Assembly (NCBI GenBank): GCA_964615975.1
Contig: CAZTTH010000008.1
Coordinates: 1-64,000, forward strand
DNA length: 64,000 bases
Direction: 5' to 3'
Source: CAZTTH01 sp964615975
GTDB taxonomy: Bacteria; Verrucomicrobiota; Lentisphaeria; JABSQK01; JAJFLO01
Both the position numbers and the translations under genes were made by a program. The notes below the pieces were generated by a model, which was given only the letters and a program-made list of their open reading frames with translations, had not been told where the DNA came from and searched no databases. The number at the start of each line of letters is the position of its first letter. Within the stretch, counting starts at the first letter, position 1. Below are positions 34,301-42,275 of the stretch, one piece after another.

Positions 34301-34467
34301 GATTGCTTCCGCTTCTTCGGTTTGGGAATAGGAGTGATAAACTCAGCCCGGCGACGACTCAGCATGATCCGCTGTGTCGGTTGTCCAGATTTATCCAATT
34401 CCCAGTGTCGACTTGGACACTCATAAGGCGAGTTGAGGATGGGGTGGTCGAAGAAGGGATTGGACAT
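31351..34467 (-). CDS. res: Type III-like restriction endonuclease subunit (BPTD_3080 family Res)
   Basis: This 1038-aa DEAD/DEAH translocase-nuclease works with the Mod enzyme at 25708-29028. The N-terminus NPFFDHPILNSPYECPSRHWEL is the BPTD_3080 signature. Motifs are LATGAGKTTVMAML (Walker A, residues about 174-187), VINDEAHHCYR (DEAH), DLSATPFFL, and GRALRRW (motif VI). The C-terminal nuclease has YLPDFIVRVDDG and LIVEIKGYR, the PD-(D/E)xK acidic residues. No frame damage is seen. It leads the island on the minus strand. A 258-aa ORF on the opposite strand is a shadow. Confidence 0.92.
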   Translation of the reverse strand: MSNPFFDHPILNSPYECPSRHWELDKSGQPTQRIMLSRRRAEFITPIPKPKKRKQSAAQEEFVFDEGQGLSTKDQQYDPTSNINEVRRHVNAWRALSNPGQWQVSPETTRLLQHWRHHKFGDFRPFFCQIEAVETAIWLTEVAPFYKSSKQLLDYLASANQDANPELMRFALKLATGAGKTTVMAMLIAWQTINAVRRPGSKYFSRGFLIVAPGLTIKDRLRVLQPHDPDSYYASRELVPHDMLDDLKKAKIVITNYHAFKLRERTNLSKGNRQLLKGRTGDDPLTLETEGQMIQRVMPELMGMKNILVINDEAHHCYREKPADDSQFTDSEGNPLSGNALREAREEAAENNKAARLWISGLEKVNRKIGLLRVIDLSATPFFLRGSGYREGTMFHWTMSDFSLMDAIECGIVKLPRVPVSDNIPGADVPLFRNLWENVRSKMPKKKRGQSRLDPLSLPPLLQTALEALYGHYSKTFQCWRERGIPVPPCFIIVCQNTAVSKLIYDFISGFDQLQEDGSFKPVGGRLELFRNHDEHGNPLTRPYTLLIDSAQLESGEGFDDNFRAVAAPEITQFKSQVMERGGPLAEQLREGKDFDDTTLLREVMNTVGKPGTLGSDIRCVVSVSMLTEGWDANTVTHVLGVRAFGTQLLCEQVIGRALRRWSYWLNEEGSDKGLFNVEYADIIGIPFNFTAQPVISPPQPPPQTVRVKAISPERNHLEIIFPRVAGYRVELPDDRLIAQFDQDSILELTPELVGATTTRQSGIIGQTVDLTLDHTREVRPSQILFELTSHLVLNHWRDPGQSAHFNLFGQLKRIAKHWLDTCLICKGRTYPAQLKYKMLADIACERITAGITRAFVGERPIKALLDPYNPTGSTAHVRFNTSRRDRWETSSKSCHINWVILDSDWEAEFCRVAESHPKVHAYVKNHNLGLEVPYRHGSEIRKYLPDFIVRVDDGHGPDDLLHLIVEIKGYRREDAKDKKSAIETYWVPGVNNLGTFGRWAFAEFNDVYQIEADFSKKVKFEFDRMLSMIIHPRPASL

Positions 34468-34761
34468 TGATGAATAAGATTTTATTAGCGTATTAGAATC
34501 TTGTCAGAAATCGAGAACTCGATTAATAGAACTTGTAGTGTTGACAAATAAAAGATCACGTTAAAATCTTGTTCGACTTCCCATGACGTATAGCGAATAC
34601 ATTGGGGAGAAAAATGCATGGAAAGTTGATATACAATGTCACAAACGGCAAGGATGCCGATGATACAAACAGCGATCCTCTATATTGGCAATATAGGCGC
34701 GCGACGTGATGTTCATGGAATGCTGACCCAGAACAAACTAGAGAGGGGAAAGCATTATTGT

Positions 34762-35224
34762 TAAATTCATCGGCGGGTGTAAGCCGGATTCTGTCCTCTG
34801 GTGGTAACGCCGTGTTGATCATGACGGTTAAGCCATGAATCAACGCGGCTCCCAGAGTAACGACCATTTATCTGCGCGGTCTACCCGGAACTTATATCTT
34901 GCGAAACGGCACGGGCCGCGCCTTGTTCCCTATTTGACCTTGCTCCAGGATGGGTTTACCCTGCGATTCGGCTTGCGCCGGAATCCGGTGGGCTCTTACC
35001 CCACCATTTCACCCTTACCCCATCTTCACCGCCGGCAGGATGGTTCGCATCCCGCCGGCGGTGAAGATGAGGCGGTATATTTTCTGTGGCACTTTCCTGA
35101 CCGAGGCGTCTGGTCCTCGATATCCGGGATTGCTCCCGGATTCCTCGCCCTGTGGAGTCCGGACTTTCCTCCATTTCAGGTGATGATCCTGAAACAGCGA
35201 CCGTTCCCCGCCGATGAAATTTGT
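34762..35224 (-). ncRNA. rnpB: RNase P RNA
   Basis: On the minus strand the conserved GGAGGAAAGTCCGGACTCCA lies near the 5' end, and the 3' part ends with CAGAATCCGGCTTACA. The two ends pair as an unusually long P1 helix: AAATTTCATCGGCGGG (5', near 35209-35224) with CCCGCCGATGAATTT (3', near 34762-34776). A 21-bp hairpin with one mismatch at about 35022-35070 is probably P12. The length of about 460 nt is long for a bacterial RNase P RNA. It is flanked by res and the SH3 gene. Confidence 0.93.
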
Positions 35225-35245
35225 AAACATGATAAGGATTCTCCG

Positions 35246-36169
35246 CTATTTCAGCGGCGCTTCGATGCGTTCGACCGTTTCGACCTGAATCAGTGGTCGC
35301 GGCCAGCCTTTGATCCAGCTTTCTTCGCCAGTGATTTCAACCTGTTTTCCCAGATGAACGGCCAGATCACCGTTGGGCATACTTAAATATGCCAGTGGAT
35401 AATAGCGTTGATTGATGGCGATTGCCAGAGCGTATATCGAGCGTTGCTCACCCAGCTTCAACGTAATCAGCTCCCCCTGCCTGGTTACTGATCGCGGCGT
35501 TCCCACCGGAATCGTTTCCGCGGGAAGCGCCGCGGGCACCAAAGGATCAACGATCATGCCATCCCTTAGAGTCGCCGGCGCCACGGTTTGTTCTACCAAT
35601 TGTTTGCTCAAATCGTGCCCCTGTTCATCACGGGATTGGGATTTCCAGCTCTTGTCGCGCCGCATCGATTCCCGATCAACGGTTATGAAACTGGCGTTGA
35701 CCCAGACAATCGTATCTGCCGGCGGTTTTATATGCACCCAGCGATGGCCGACTCGATTGAGGATTTCAACGATATCATCCTTTGACAAGGTTAAATAAGC
35801 GGAAAACAATTCCCCCGGTCCGGCATATACAGGCGTGTGGTCATTAATGACCCGATTATCGGCGAGACGATCGGCGGCGATCCAGGTTTCAGTGTTGGTT
35901 GGCGCGGCGATGCCATACCAGTCATCGACAAGGCGTTTGATTTCCACCTCCGCTCCTTTTTCCAGCACACAGACGACTTCCGATTGAATACCTGCCTGGG
36001 CGCGCACATTCAATTTATTGGAATTGACAATGCCCTTGAAGGGAAACGCGTAACGCGCCTCAGGATCAGCCGGCTCCGCACCGGAAACCAGCGCTACCAT
36101 GCAGTAAAGTGATAGGATGATGACCGCCAGCAGTGCCGGTTTGATGAGATTTTTTATCGCTCTAGACAT
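35246..36169 (-). CDS. Exported SH3-domain protein
   Basis: This 307-aa protein starts with a signal sequence (KPALLAVIILSLYCMVALVSGA, residues about 11-32). Two bacterial SH3-type repeats follow, KLNVRAQAGIQSEVVCVLEKG (about 52-72) and TPVYAGPGELFSAYLTLSKDD (about 112-132). Such domains usually bind the cell wall or peptides. The C-terminal region is unassigned. It lies 15 bp upstream-side of alaS on the same strand, probably co-transcribed. The specific role is unknown. Confidence 0.8.
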   Translation of the reverse strand: MSRAIKNLIKPALLAVIILSLYCMVALVSGAEPADPEARYAFPFKGIVNSNKLNVRAQAGIQSEVVCVLEKGAEVEIKRLVDDWYGIAAPTNTETWIAADRLADNRVINDHTPVYAGPGELFSAYLTLSKDDIVEILNRVGHRWVHIKPPADTIVWVNASFITVDRESMRRDKSWKSQSRDEQGHDLSKQLVEQTVAPATLRDGMIVDPLVPAALPAETIPVGTPRSVTRQGELITLKLGEQRSIYALAIAINQRYYPLAYLSMPNGDLAVHLGKQVEITGEESWIKGWPRPLIQVETVERIEAPLK

Positions 36170-36183
36170 AACTACTCCCTAAT

Positions 36184-37956
36184 TTAATTAAGCACCGCCT
36201 TGATGCGGCGGACCCCGCGGCTGGAACTTTCTTCCTTGAGAATTTTGAATTGACCCAGTTCCGCGGAATTTTGCACATGAGGACCCCCGCAAATTTCCAT
36301 GCTGAAATCGCCGATGGTATAGACACTGACCACCTCGCCATATTTTTCTTCAAACAATCCAATCGCGCCTTGTTTTTTGGCTTCGCTGACACTGGTCTCG
36401 CTCCGCGACACGGGTAAGCCGCGGCGGATTTGCTCATTCACGATCGTTTCCACCTGTTTGAGCTGTTGTTCATCCATCTTATCGGGATGGGAAAAATCGA
36501 AACGCAATCGATCGGCAGTGATGTTCGAACCTTTTTGGGCGACATGATCCCCCAATACCATTCGCAATGCCTTATGGAGAAGATGAGTGGCGGTATGCAG
36601 CCGTGTCGTCGCATCGGAATGATCGGCCAGCCCCCCCTTGAATTTCTTTTCCGCCCCTTCCCGGGATAACGCCTGATGTTTTTTGAATTCTTCGTAAAAT
36701 TCCGCTTCGGCCACAGCATAACCCTTATCCCGCGCGATTTCTCGAACCAGCTCCAAGGGGAACCCATAAGTTTGATAAAGATCGAATGCCTGGATCCCAG
36801 AGATGGTTTTCTGACTGGCGATGGCGTTGTTTGATTGTAATAACTTATTCAATTCATATAGTCCCTTGTCCAGGGTTTTCTTGAACTGCGCTTCCTCCGT
36901 CTCCAGGGTGTCATAAATCTCGACGGCGCGGGATTCCAAATCCGGATGATCGGGGGTGTATTGGGTGATCACTGCTTCTGCCAGTGATCGGGTAAAGTGC
37001 CCATCGATGCCCAATTGCCGCCCTTCGCGGATGGCACGGCGGATCAACCGCCGCAGCACATAACCCTGATCCACATTGGCGGGAACGATACCGGTGGTGA
37101 TAATAAACACCGCGGCGCGCAGATGCTCGACCACGATTCTCCCACCCCTGCTCTGCCGGGGATTGTGAGCGGAAATAAACGATTGCAAGCGCTCGAACAA
37201 GGGGGTGAATAGTTCGGTATCGTAGACGCTTGATTTCCCTTGCAGAATCGCGGTTACCCGCTCGACTCCCATGCCGGTATCGACATTTTTCTGGCTCAGA
37301 GGAACATACAATCCATCCGGAGTCTTGTTGTACTCCATGAACACATCATTCCAAATCTCCACCCAGCGGGAATCATCGGGATCAAAGTTTTCTGGAGGAG
37401 AGCCGCCGCCTGTCCAATAAAACATTTCAGTATCCGGACCACATGGTCCGGTTTGTCCCGCCGGTCCCCACCAGTTGTCTTCCTTGCCCAGTCGGGCAAG
37501 GCGTGCTTCCGGGATCCCGAGAGACCGCCAGCAGTCATAAGCGAATTGATCGAAAGCGGCGTCGTTGTCACCGGCAAAAACCGAGACCGCCATCCGCGCT
37601 GGCGGCAATCCGAGAAATTTTTCGGAGGTTAAAAATTCGTAACTGAAGGAAATAGCTTCTTTCTTGAAATAATCCCCCAGCGACCAGTTCCCCAACATTT
37701 CGAAATAGGTCAAATGGGTTTCATCGCCAACGCTGTCGATATCGCCGGTACGAACGCATTTCTGGACATTAACTAGGCGATTGCCGGCAGGATGTTTCTG
37801 TCCCATGAGGTAAGGGACAAGCGGATGCATCCCGGCCGTGGTAAACAGACAGGTGGGATCGTTTTCCGGAACCAGGGAAGCACTCTTGATGGGGGCGTGA
37901 TCGTGCTGGCGAAAAAATTCGATGTACTTCTTTTTTAATTCTGATGCGGTGATCAT
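36184..37956 (-). CDS. alaS: Alanyl-tRNA synthetase, short form without the C-terminal domain
   Basis: Charges tRNA-Ala. At 590 aa it is much shorter than the usual ~870-aa enzyme. The catalytic part is present: SLVPENDPTCLFTTAGMHP, THLTYFEMLGNWSLGDYF and GQTGPCGPDTEMFY. The editing domain has HTATHLLHKAL (zinc and editing histidines) and CGGPHVQN. The protein ends just after GQFKILKEESSSRGVRRIKAVLN, where the DHHA1/C-Ala region normally begins. Such short AlaRS forms are known from candidate-phylum bacteria. No separate C-Ala gene is seen. Confidence 0.92.
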   Translation of the reverse strand: MITASELKKKYIEFFRQHDHAPIKSASLVPENDPTCLFTTAGMHPLVPYLMGQKHPAGNRLVNVQKCVRTGDIDSVGDETHLTYFEMLGNWSLGDYFKKEAISFSYEFLTSEKFLGLPPARMAVSVFAGDNDAAFDQFAYDCWRSLGIPEARLARLGKEDNWWGPAGQTGPCGPDTEMFYWTGGGSPPENFDPDDSRWVEIWNDVFMEYNKTPDGLYVPLSQKNVDTGMGVERVTAILQGKSSVYDTELFTPLFERLQSFISAHNPRQSRGGRIVVEHLRAAVFIITTGIVPANVDQGYVLRRLIRRAIREGRQLGIDGHFTRSLAEAVITQYTPDHPDLESRAVEIYDTLETEEAQFKKTLDKGLYELNKLLQSNNAIASQKTISGIQAFDLYQTYGFPLELVREIARDKGYAVAEAEFYEEFKKHQALSREGAEKKFKGGLADHSDATTRLHTATHLLHKALRMVLGDHVAQKGSNITADRLRFDFSHPDKMDEQQLKQVETIVNEQIRRGLPVSRSETSVSEAKKQGAIGLFEEKYGEVVSVYTIGDFSMEICGGPHVQNSAELGQFKILKEESSSRGVRRIKAVLN

Positions 37957-38043
37957 GTGATAAACGTTAGATATAAGATTAGTGATTTAGGATTTGGTTA
38001 ATCAAATCAATAGAATCAGCCTTTTCGATAACCATCGGCAAGG

Positions 38044-38673
38044 TTACTCCGACCTGACAACATACTCCGGGGTTCCCTCCCTGACTTCATCGATAAGTTC
38101 ATCGGGAGGAACGGGGAAGTTAAACACCTTCGTCAAATCGATTTCCAGTCCCGGAAACGAGGGGCTTGTCAATCGTTCGTCCTGACCATAACCCTGATGT
38201 ATCCGATAGCTCGCGCCGTCCAACAGCAGGATTTCAACCAACGCGGGATACGGGGTTACCAGCCAATATTCCTTGATCCCAAATTTGGCATACACAAAAG
38301 TTTTTCGCAATCGGTCATGCCGTTGCGTGGATGGAGAAAGGATTTCAACAACCAGAGCGGGGGGCCCTTCGATATGAGTTTCCTTGATTTGCCTGGGATC
38401 GCATACGACCAATAGATCCGGTTGAACAATGTCTTGATTTGAAAGTTTTACATCGACTGGTGATATCAATAATTCGCAAGACTTTTTAGCAAAATATGAT
38501 CGCATCTCAATAAATAACTCTCGGACTATCCGCTGATGTCGGATCATTGGCGCCGGAGACATGTTGAACGCTTCACCGTCAATGAGTTCCCAGCGCTGTC
38601 CATCATCCCAATGGCAATAATCTGCCCAGTTATAATGTGTTAAGTTGCGCACTGCATCCATAAAACCAACCAT
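38044..38673 (-). CDS. Uma2 family (DUF820) putative endonuclease
   Basis: This 209-aa protein has the family pattern RWELIDGEAFNMSPAPMIRHQRI (residues about 27-49), VQPDLLVVCD, and PALVVEILSPSTQRHDRLRKTFVYAKFGIKEYWLV. These residues (E, D, ExK-like) form the PD-(D/E)xK core. Biological function is unknown. The start could also be the second ATG, four codons in. It lies downstream of recF on the same strand. Confidence 0.85.
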   Translation of the reverse strand: MVGFMDAVRNLTHYNWADYCHWDDGQRWELIDGEAFNMSPAPMIRHQRIVRELFIEMRSYFAKKSCELLISPVDVKLSNQDIVQPDLLVVCDPRQIKETHIEGPPALVVEILSPSTQRHDRLRKTFVYAKFGIKEYWLVTPYPALVEILLLDGASYRIHQGYGQDERLTSPSFPGLEIDLTKVFNFPVPPDELIDEVREGTPEYVVRSE

Positions 38674-38699
38674 TTATATTGTCGTCTATTAACTTAAAA

Positions 38700-39800
38700 T
38701 TATTCGCGCTGAAAACTGCCGTCTTCCACGCTAAATACTGCCGCCGGCTGCAAACGCTCGATCCAATGACGGTCGGTGCAGGTGACAAAGGCCTGCGGCG
38801 CCAGGCGCAATATTTCCAGGAAGATCTCCTGACGGCGGGCATCCAGTTCATTCAGAACATCATCGACCAGATAGATGATACACTCTCGGTTTTTACTGTT
38901 TACTAATAATTGACCGATGGCAAATTTCAACGCCAGCATCGCCAGACGGCATTGCCCTTGTGAGCCATAAAACCGCAGTGATACATCATCCATGACAATG
39001 GCAAAATCTTCGCGCTGAGGACCGCTTTGAGTATAGCCATTGCGACGATCACTATCCTCATTGTCTTTGAGGGTCCGCGCATAGGCGATTGCCAGATGAT
39101 CCTCATTAATTTTTTTTATCTCGGCAGCGCAGGAAAATTGATAGTCGAGGATAATCCGATGGTGATCGACGATCCGATAATCCGTTTCTGCCAGTTGACG
39201 ATTTATCTGCTGACACACCTGATAACGCCGCAAGGCTATGGCGGCGCTCTTGCGCGTCAGTAATCCATCGAAAGCTGTCAGGCTCTCATTGTCGGGAGGA
39301 TATTGGCGCAAGAGAATGTTACGCGACTTCAAACTGTGCGAGTAATCATTAAGCAAAAAAATATACTCGGGATGAATGAGCGCGGTAATCAGATCGATGA
39401 AACGGCGGCGATCAACACCGGTTCCCTGGACAACACGCAAATCCTGAGGAACAAATGCGACAGAGAGAAAATTATTGATATAATCACTGGCACGCCCAAC
39501 CGCGGCGCCGGCGATGGTCAATTGCGTCGTTTGACCAAACTTGATGGAAACCTGCTGGCTGATTCCACGATCATTGAACCGGGCATGAAGGGCAAAATTA
39601 TCCCGTTGCCAGCGGCTTAAATTTTGTGTACCGGAACCACGAAAAGAACGTAAATAACAGATAAAATGGATGGCTTCGATGAGATTGGTTTTACCCTGTC
39701 CATTGGCGCCGAGAATCAGATTGATGCCGGGGACGGTTGTGATCGCCGCATTCTCGAGATTGCGAAAATCAACCGGTGTTATTTCTTCGAGTATTCCCAT
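38700..39800 (-). CDS. recF: DNA repair protein RecF
   Basis: RecF loads RecA at single-strand gaps with RecO and RecR. The 366-aa protein has ILGANGQGKTNLIEAIHF (Walker A, residues about 30-47), the SMC/ABC signature around GSQGQCRLAMLALKFA, and YLVDDVLNELDARRQ (Walker B). All are normal for the family. It is 17 bp from the VOC gene upstream, while dnaN, its usual neighbour, lies three genes away at 42276. Confidence 0.93.
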   Translation of the reverse strand: MGILEEITPVDFRNLENAAITTVPGINLILGANGQGKTNLIEAIHFICYLRSFRGSGTQNLSRWQRDNFALHARFNDRGISQQVSIKFGQTTQLTIAGAAVGRASDYINNFLSVAFVPQDLRVVQGTGVDRRRFIDLITALIHPEYIFLLNDYSHSLKSRNILLRQYPPDNESLTAFDGLLTRKSAAIALRRYQVCQQINRQLAETDYRIVDHHRIILDYQFSCAAEIKKINEDHLAIAYARTLKDNEDSDRRNGYTQSGPQREDFAIVMDDVSLRFYGSQGQCRLAMLALKFAIGQLLVNSKNRECIIYLVDDVLNELDARRQEIFLEILRLAPQAFVTCTDRHWIERLQPAAVFSVEDGSFQRE

Positions 39801-39817
39801 GATCAGACAGGCTCACA

Positions 39818-40315
39818 TCAAACAAATTTCAGCAAATCTTCGAGATTGAGACGACGGGTGAACATGGCCAGTCGGCCATCGGTCGTGCGCGGCCAAAACT
39901 CTGGTGGACGATCCCAGTATAGCTCCACGCCATTGCGGTCGGGATCGCGCAAATATAATGCTTCACTCACTCCGTGGTCGGACGCGCCATCGAGTTTAAT
40001 ATCCGCCTTTATCAGCCGGCAGTAGGCATCGGCCAGGAGGGCACGGGAAGGATATAATATGGCCAGATGATACAGGCCGGTGGCATTATTGGGAGGAGGT
40101 TTCCCGCCCTGGCTCTCCCAGGTATTCAACCCGATATGATGATGGTAACCGCCCGCGGAGATAAATACCGCATCCTGCCCATAACGCTGCATTTCCTGAA
40201 AGCCAAGAACACCGCAATAAAAAGCCAAAGACCGATCAAGATCGGCTACCTTGAGATGGATGTGACCGATACGCACACCGGCATCGATTGGAGTATCCAT
40301 GTCGATATCGGGCAT
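39818..40315 (-). CDS. VOC-family dioxygenase (CatE/glyoxalase-like)
   Basis: This 165-aa protein has a VOC fold with IGHIHLKVADLDRSLAFYCGVLG (residues about 16-38), then YHHHIGLNTWES, LYHLAILYP and LYLRDPDRNGVELYWDRPPE, giving metal-binding His and Glu residues. The sequence resembles CatE-like extradiol dioxygenases of the quinone-detoxification group. It sits next to an MhqD-like esterase and an MhqO-like dioxygenase. Substrate is inferred from this context only. Confidence 0.75.
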   Translation of the reverse strand: MPDIDMDTPIDAGVRIGHIHLKVADLDRSLAFYCGVLGFQEMQRYGQDAVFISAGGYHHHIGLNTWESQGGKPPPNNATGLYHLAILYPSRALLADAYCRLIKADIKLDGASDHGVSEALYLRDPDRNGVELYWDRPPEFWPRTTDGRLAMFTRRLNLEDLLKFV

Positions 40316-40565
40316 AAATAGTTTCCTTATATGCTGAGTGATGTTTTACTTAATGTTTTATGATTGGAATCGCTCCAAACTGACGATTGAATTTTTGTTT
40401 ATATCCCAACGCGGCAAAACCATAAACAAACTAAATTTTTTCTGAAATGGTAAATGTTTTGTTTTTGAAAGAATATCCGTGTGCCTCCGATTCATTATCA
40501 GTGTTCATCCGCGCGATCCGTGGTTAAATTTTCTTAATTTTAAGCAGAAGTTTGTAAATATGCGT

Positions 40566-41204
40566 CTAACCGCCAGTCAATGACAACAGTAGCGTCCGCA
40601 CATAATTGACTTCATCCTGATTGATCACATGATTTGCACCAGGATAGATTCGTTCCGTTACACTCGCACCCATTCTCTGAAAAACCGTGCTAGACTCACG
40701 AACGCGTTGCACGGGGATATGCGGATCATTGTCGCTGCAACCAAGAAAAACCGGGGTCCCCAATAAGTTGCCCGGATAGTTAACCAATGTCCCGATCGGC
40801 CCAAAAAGACCGCCGCTCAACCCGACGATCCCGCCATATCGGCAGGGATAACGCGCCGCGAATTCCAAGGACAAACACGCGCCTTGTGAGAATCCCAGGA
40901 CAACTATCTTTTCCCTGGGTATTCCGGCGGCTTCCACTGATTCGACCAACTTGTGTATCACCATAATACCTGATGAAATACCGGGTTCATTTTCAGGTAT
41001 GGGGCGAATAAAATTATATGGGTACCAGGTGCGGGAACTGGCCTGTGGCGCCAAATAAGAAAGGTTAATTTCCTTAAACTGATTTGCGAACTTTAACATA
41101 TTTTCAGCTGTTGAACCGCGCCCATGGATCATGATCATCGCAGCCGTGGCTGATTCCAACGGTTCACCCCGGCGTAAAATCAGTTGTCCTTCATGTGGTT
41201 TCAT
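40566..41204 (-). CDS. MhqD-like phospholipase/carboxylesterase
   Basis: This 212-aa alpha/beta hydrolase has the nucleophile elbow GFSQGACLSLEFA (serine of GxSxG, residues about 105-117), the oxyanion-side MIMIHGRGSTAENM, and GANHVIN with the catalytic histidine. The aspartate is in GCSDNDPH. It lies next to an MhqO-like gene, as MhqD does in known quinone-detoxification loci. Its exact substrate is unknown. Confidence 0.8.
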   Translation of the reverse strand: MKPHEGQLILRRGEPLESATAAMIMIHGRGSTAENMLKFANQFKEINLSYLAPQASSRTWYPYNFIRPIPENEPGISSGIMVIHKLVESVEAAGIPREKIVVLGFSQGACLSLEFAARYPCRYGGIVGLSGGLFGPIGTLVNYPGNLLGTPVFLGCSDNDPHIPVQRVRESSTVFQRMGASVTERIYPGANHVINQDEVNYVRTLLLSLTGG

Positions 41205-41273
41205 GTTTTACTCCCTAAAATTTCGCTGGCAGTTAAGATCATCTATAGATGAATCACCCTGAGTATGTCTGGG

Positions 41274-42215
41274 TTAATGGTATTTTAATGGCGGCAAGGC
41301 GTTTTCGATGGTAGCGCGCTGTAATTCCAGCCAGGGCGGTAGTTTGAGATGGCCTCCTAATTCCGCGAGGGTTTCATCAACAGTGAATCCAGGCGGATCA
41401 GTGGCGATTTCAAAGAGAATATTATTGGGCTCGCGAAAATAAATCGAGTGAAAATATTGCCGATCGATAATCGGACTGACGTTATAACCATGCCTGATTA
41501 ATTGATTCCGGAGTTGAAATTGTTTCTCTGCATCACGAACGCGAAACGCGATATGATGAATAGTCCCGATGCCGATTTGACCGTTTCTACCCGTCGGCTG
41601 TGATACCACATCCACCATGGATCCTGGACCACCACTACCTGATTCATAACGCTGTCGATTACCCTCACAGTCAATCAGTCGAAAACCTAAAAGCTCGGTT
41701 AAAAGAAGTGTTGTGCGTTCATCATCAGTAACCGTCAAAACCGCATGATGAAATCCACGAATCACATGCTCAGCCGGAATATCATATGACGCCCATGTCT
41801 GACGGGATTCCTTCACTGAGGCCACCAATTCGATCGGCAATCCATCCGGATCATGAAACGTGATGCAGTCATCCTCAAAACGTGTTATCGGACCGGCAAA
41901 GGATATCATATTTTCCTGAAGCCGGTTGACCCAAAATTGGAGCGACTGCGGCGGGATTGAATAGGCGGTCACAGTAGTTTGACCAGTACCGGCGTTTCCG
42001 CGGTATCCATTCCTGGTCCAGGGAAAGAAGGTAACGATGGAACCGGGATTTCCGGAATAGTCGCCATAGTAAAGATGGAAGGTGCCTGGGTCATCGAAAT
42101 TAATCGTTTTTTTGACCAGTCTCAATCCCAACACATGCGCATAAAAATCGACATTTTCCTGAGCGTCTCCGGCAATCGCGGTAAGATGATGAATCCCCTG
42201 TACAAGTGCGGTCAT
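41274..42215 (-). CDS. MhqO-like ring-cleaving dioxygenase
   Basis: This 313-aa protein has two VOC halves. The first begins IHHLTAIAGDAQENVDFYAHVLGLRLVKKTINFDDPGTFHLYYGD (residues about 8-52), and the second has IHHIAFRVRDAEKQFQLRNQL. The metal site uses the His of IHH in each half and a Glu near FYFREPNNILFEIATDP. This is the MhqO family implicated in protection from quinones. It is the first of three minus-strand genes between dnaN and recF. Substrate not proven. Confidence 0.85.
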   Translation of the reverse strand: MTALVQGIHHLTAIAGDAQENVDFYAHVLGLRLVKKTINFDDPGTFHLYYGDYSGNPGSIVTFFPWTRNGYRGNAGTGQTTVTAYSIPPQSLQFWVNRLQENMISFAGPITRFEDDCITFHDPDGLPIELVASVKESRQTWASYDIPAEHVIRGFHHAVLTVTDDERTTLLLTELLGFRLIDCEGNRQRYESGSGGPGSMVDVVSQPTGRNGQIGIGTIHHIAFRVRDAEKQFQLRNQLIRHGYNVSPIIDRQYFHSIYFREPNNILFEIATDPPGFTVDETLAELGGHLKLPPWLELQRATIENALPPLKYH

Positions 42216-42275
42216 CTTATGCCTGGTGCTATTCGCGCTGCTGGATGGGATGGTTTCAACAGAACGATAACCTAA

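Noticed and set aside
33694..34470. 258-aa plus-strand ORF opposite res
   Set aside because: Antisense shadow; res has all helicase motifs in the other strand and no SD or motif supports this frame.
40396..40440. Terminator hairpin between the VOC and MhqD-like genes
   Set aside because: The TTTGTTTAT/ATAAACAAA stem is AT-only with a long loop and a spacer before the T run, too weak to call.
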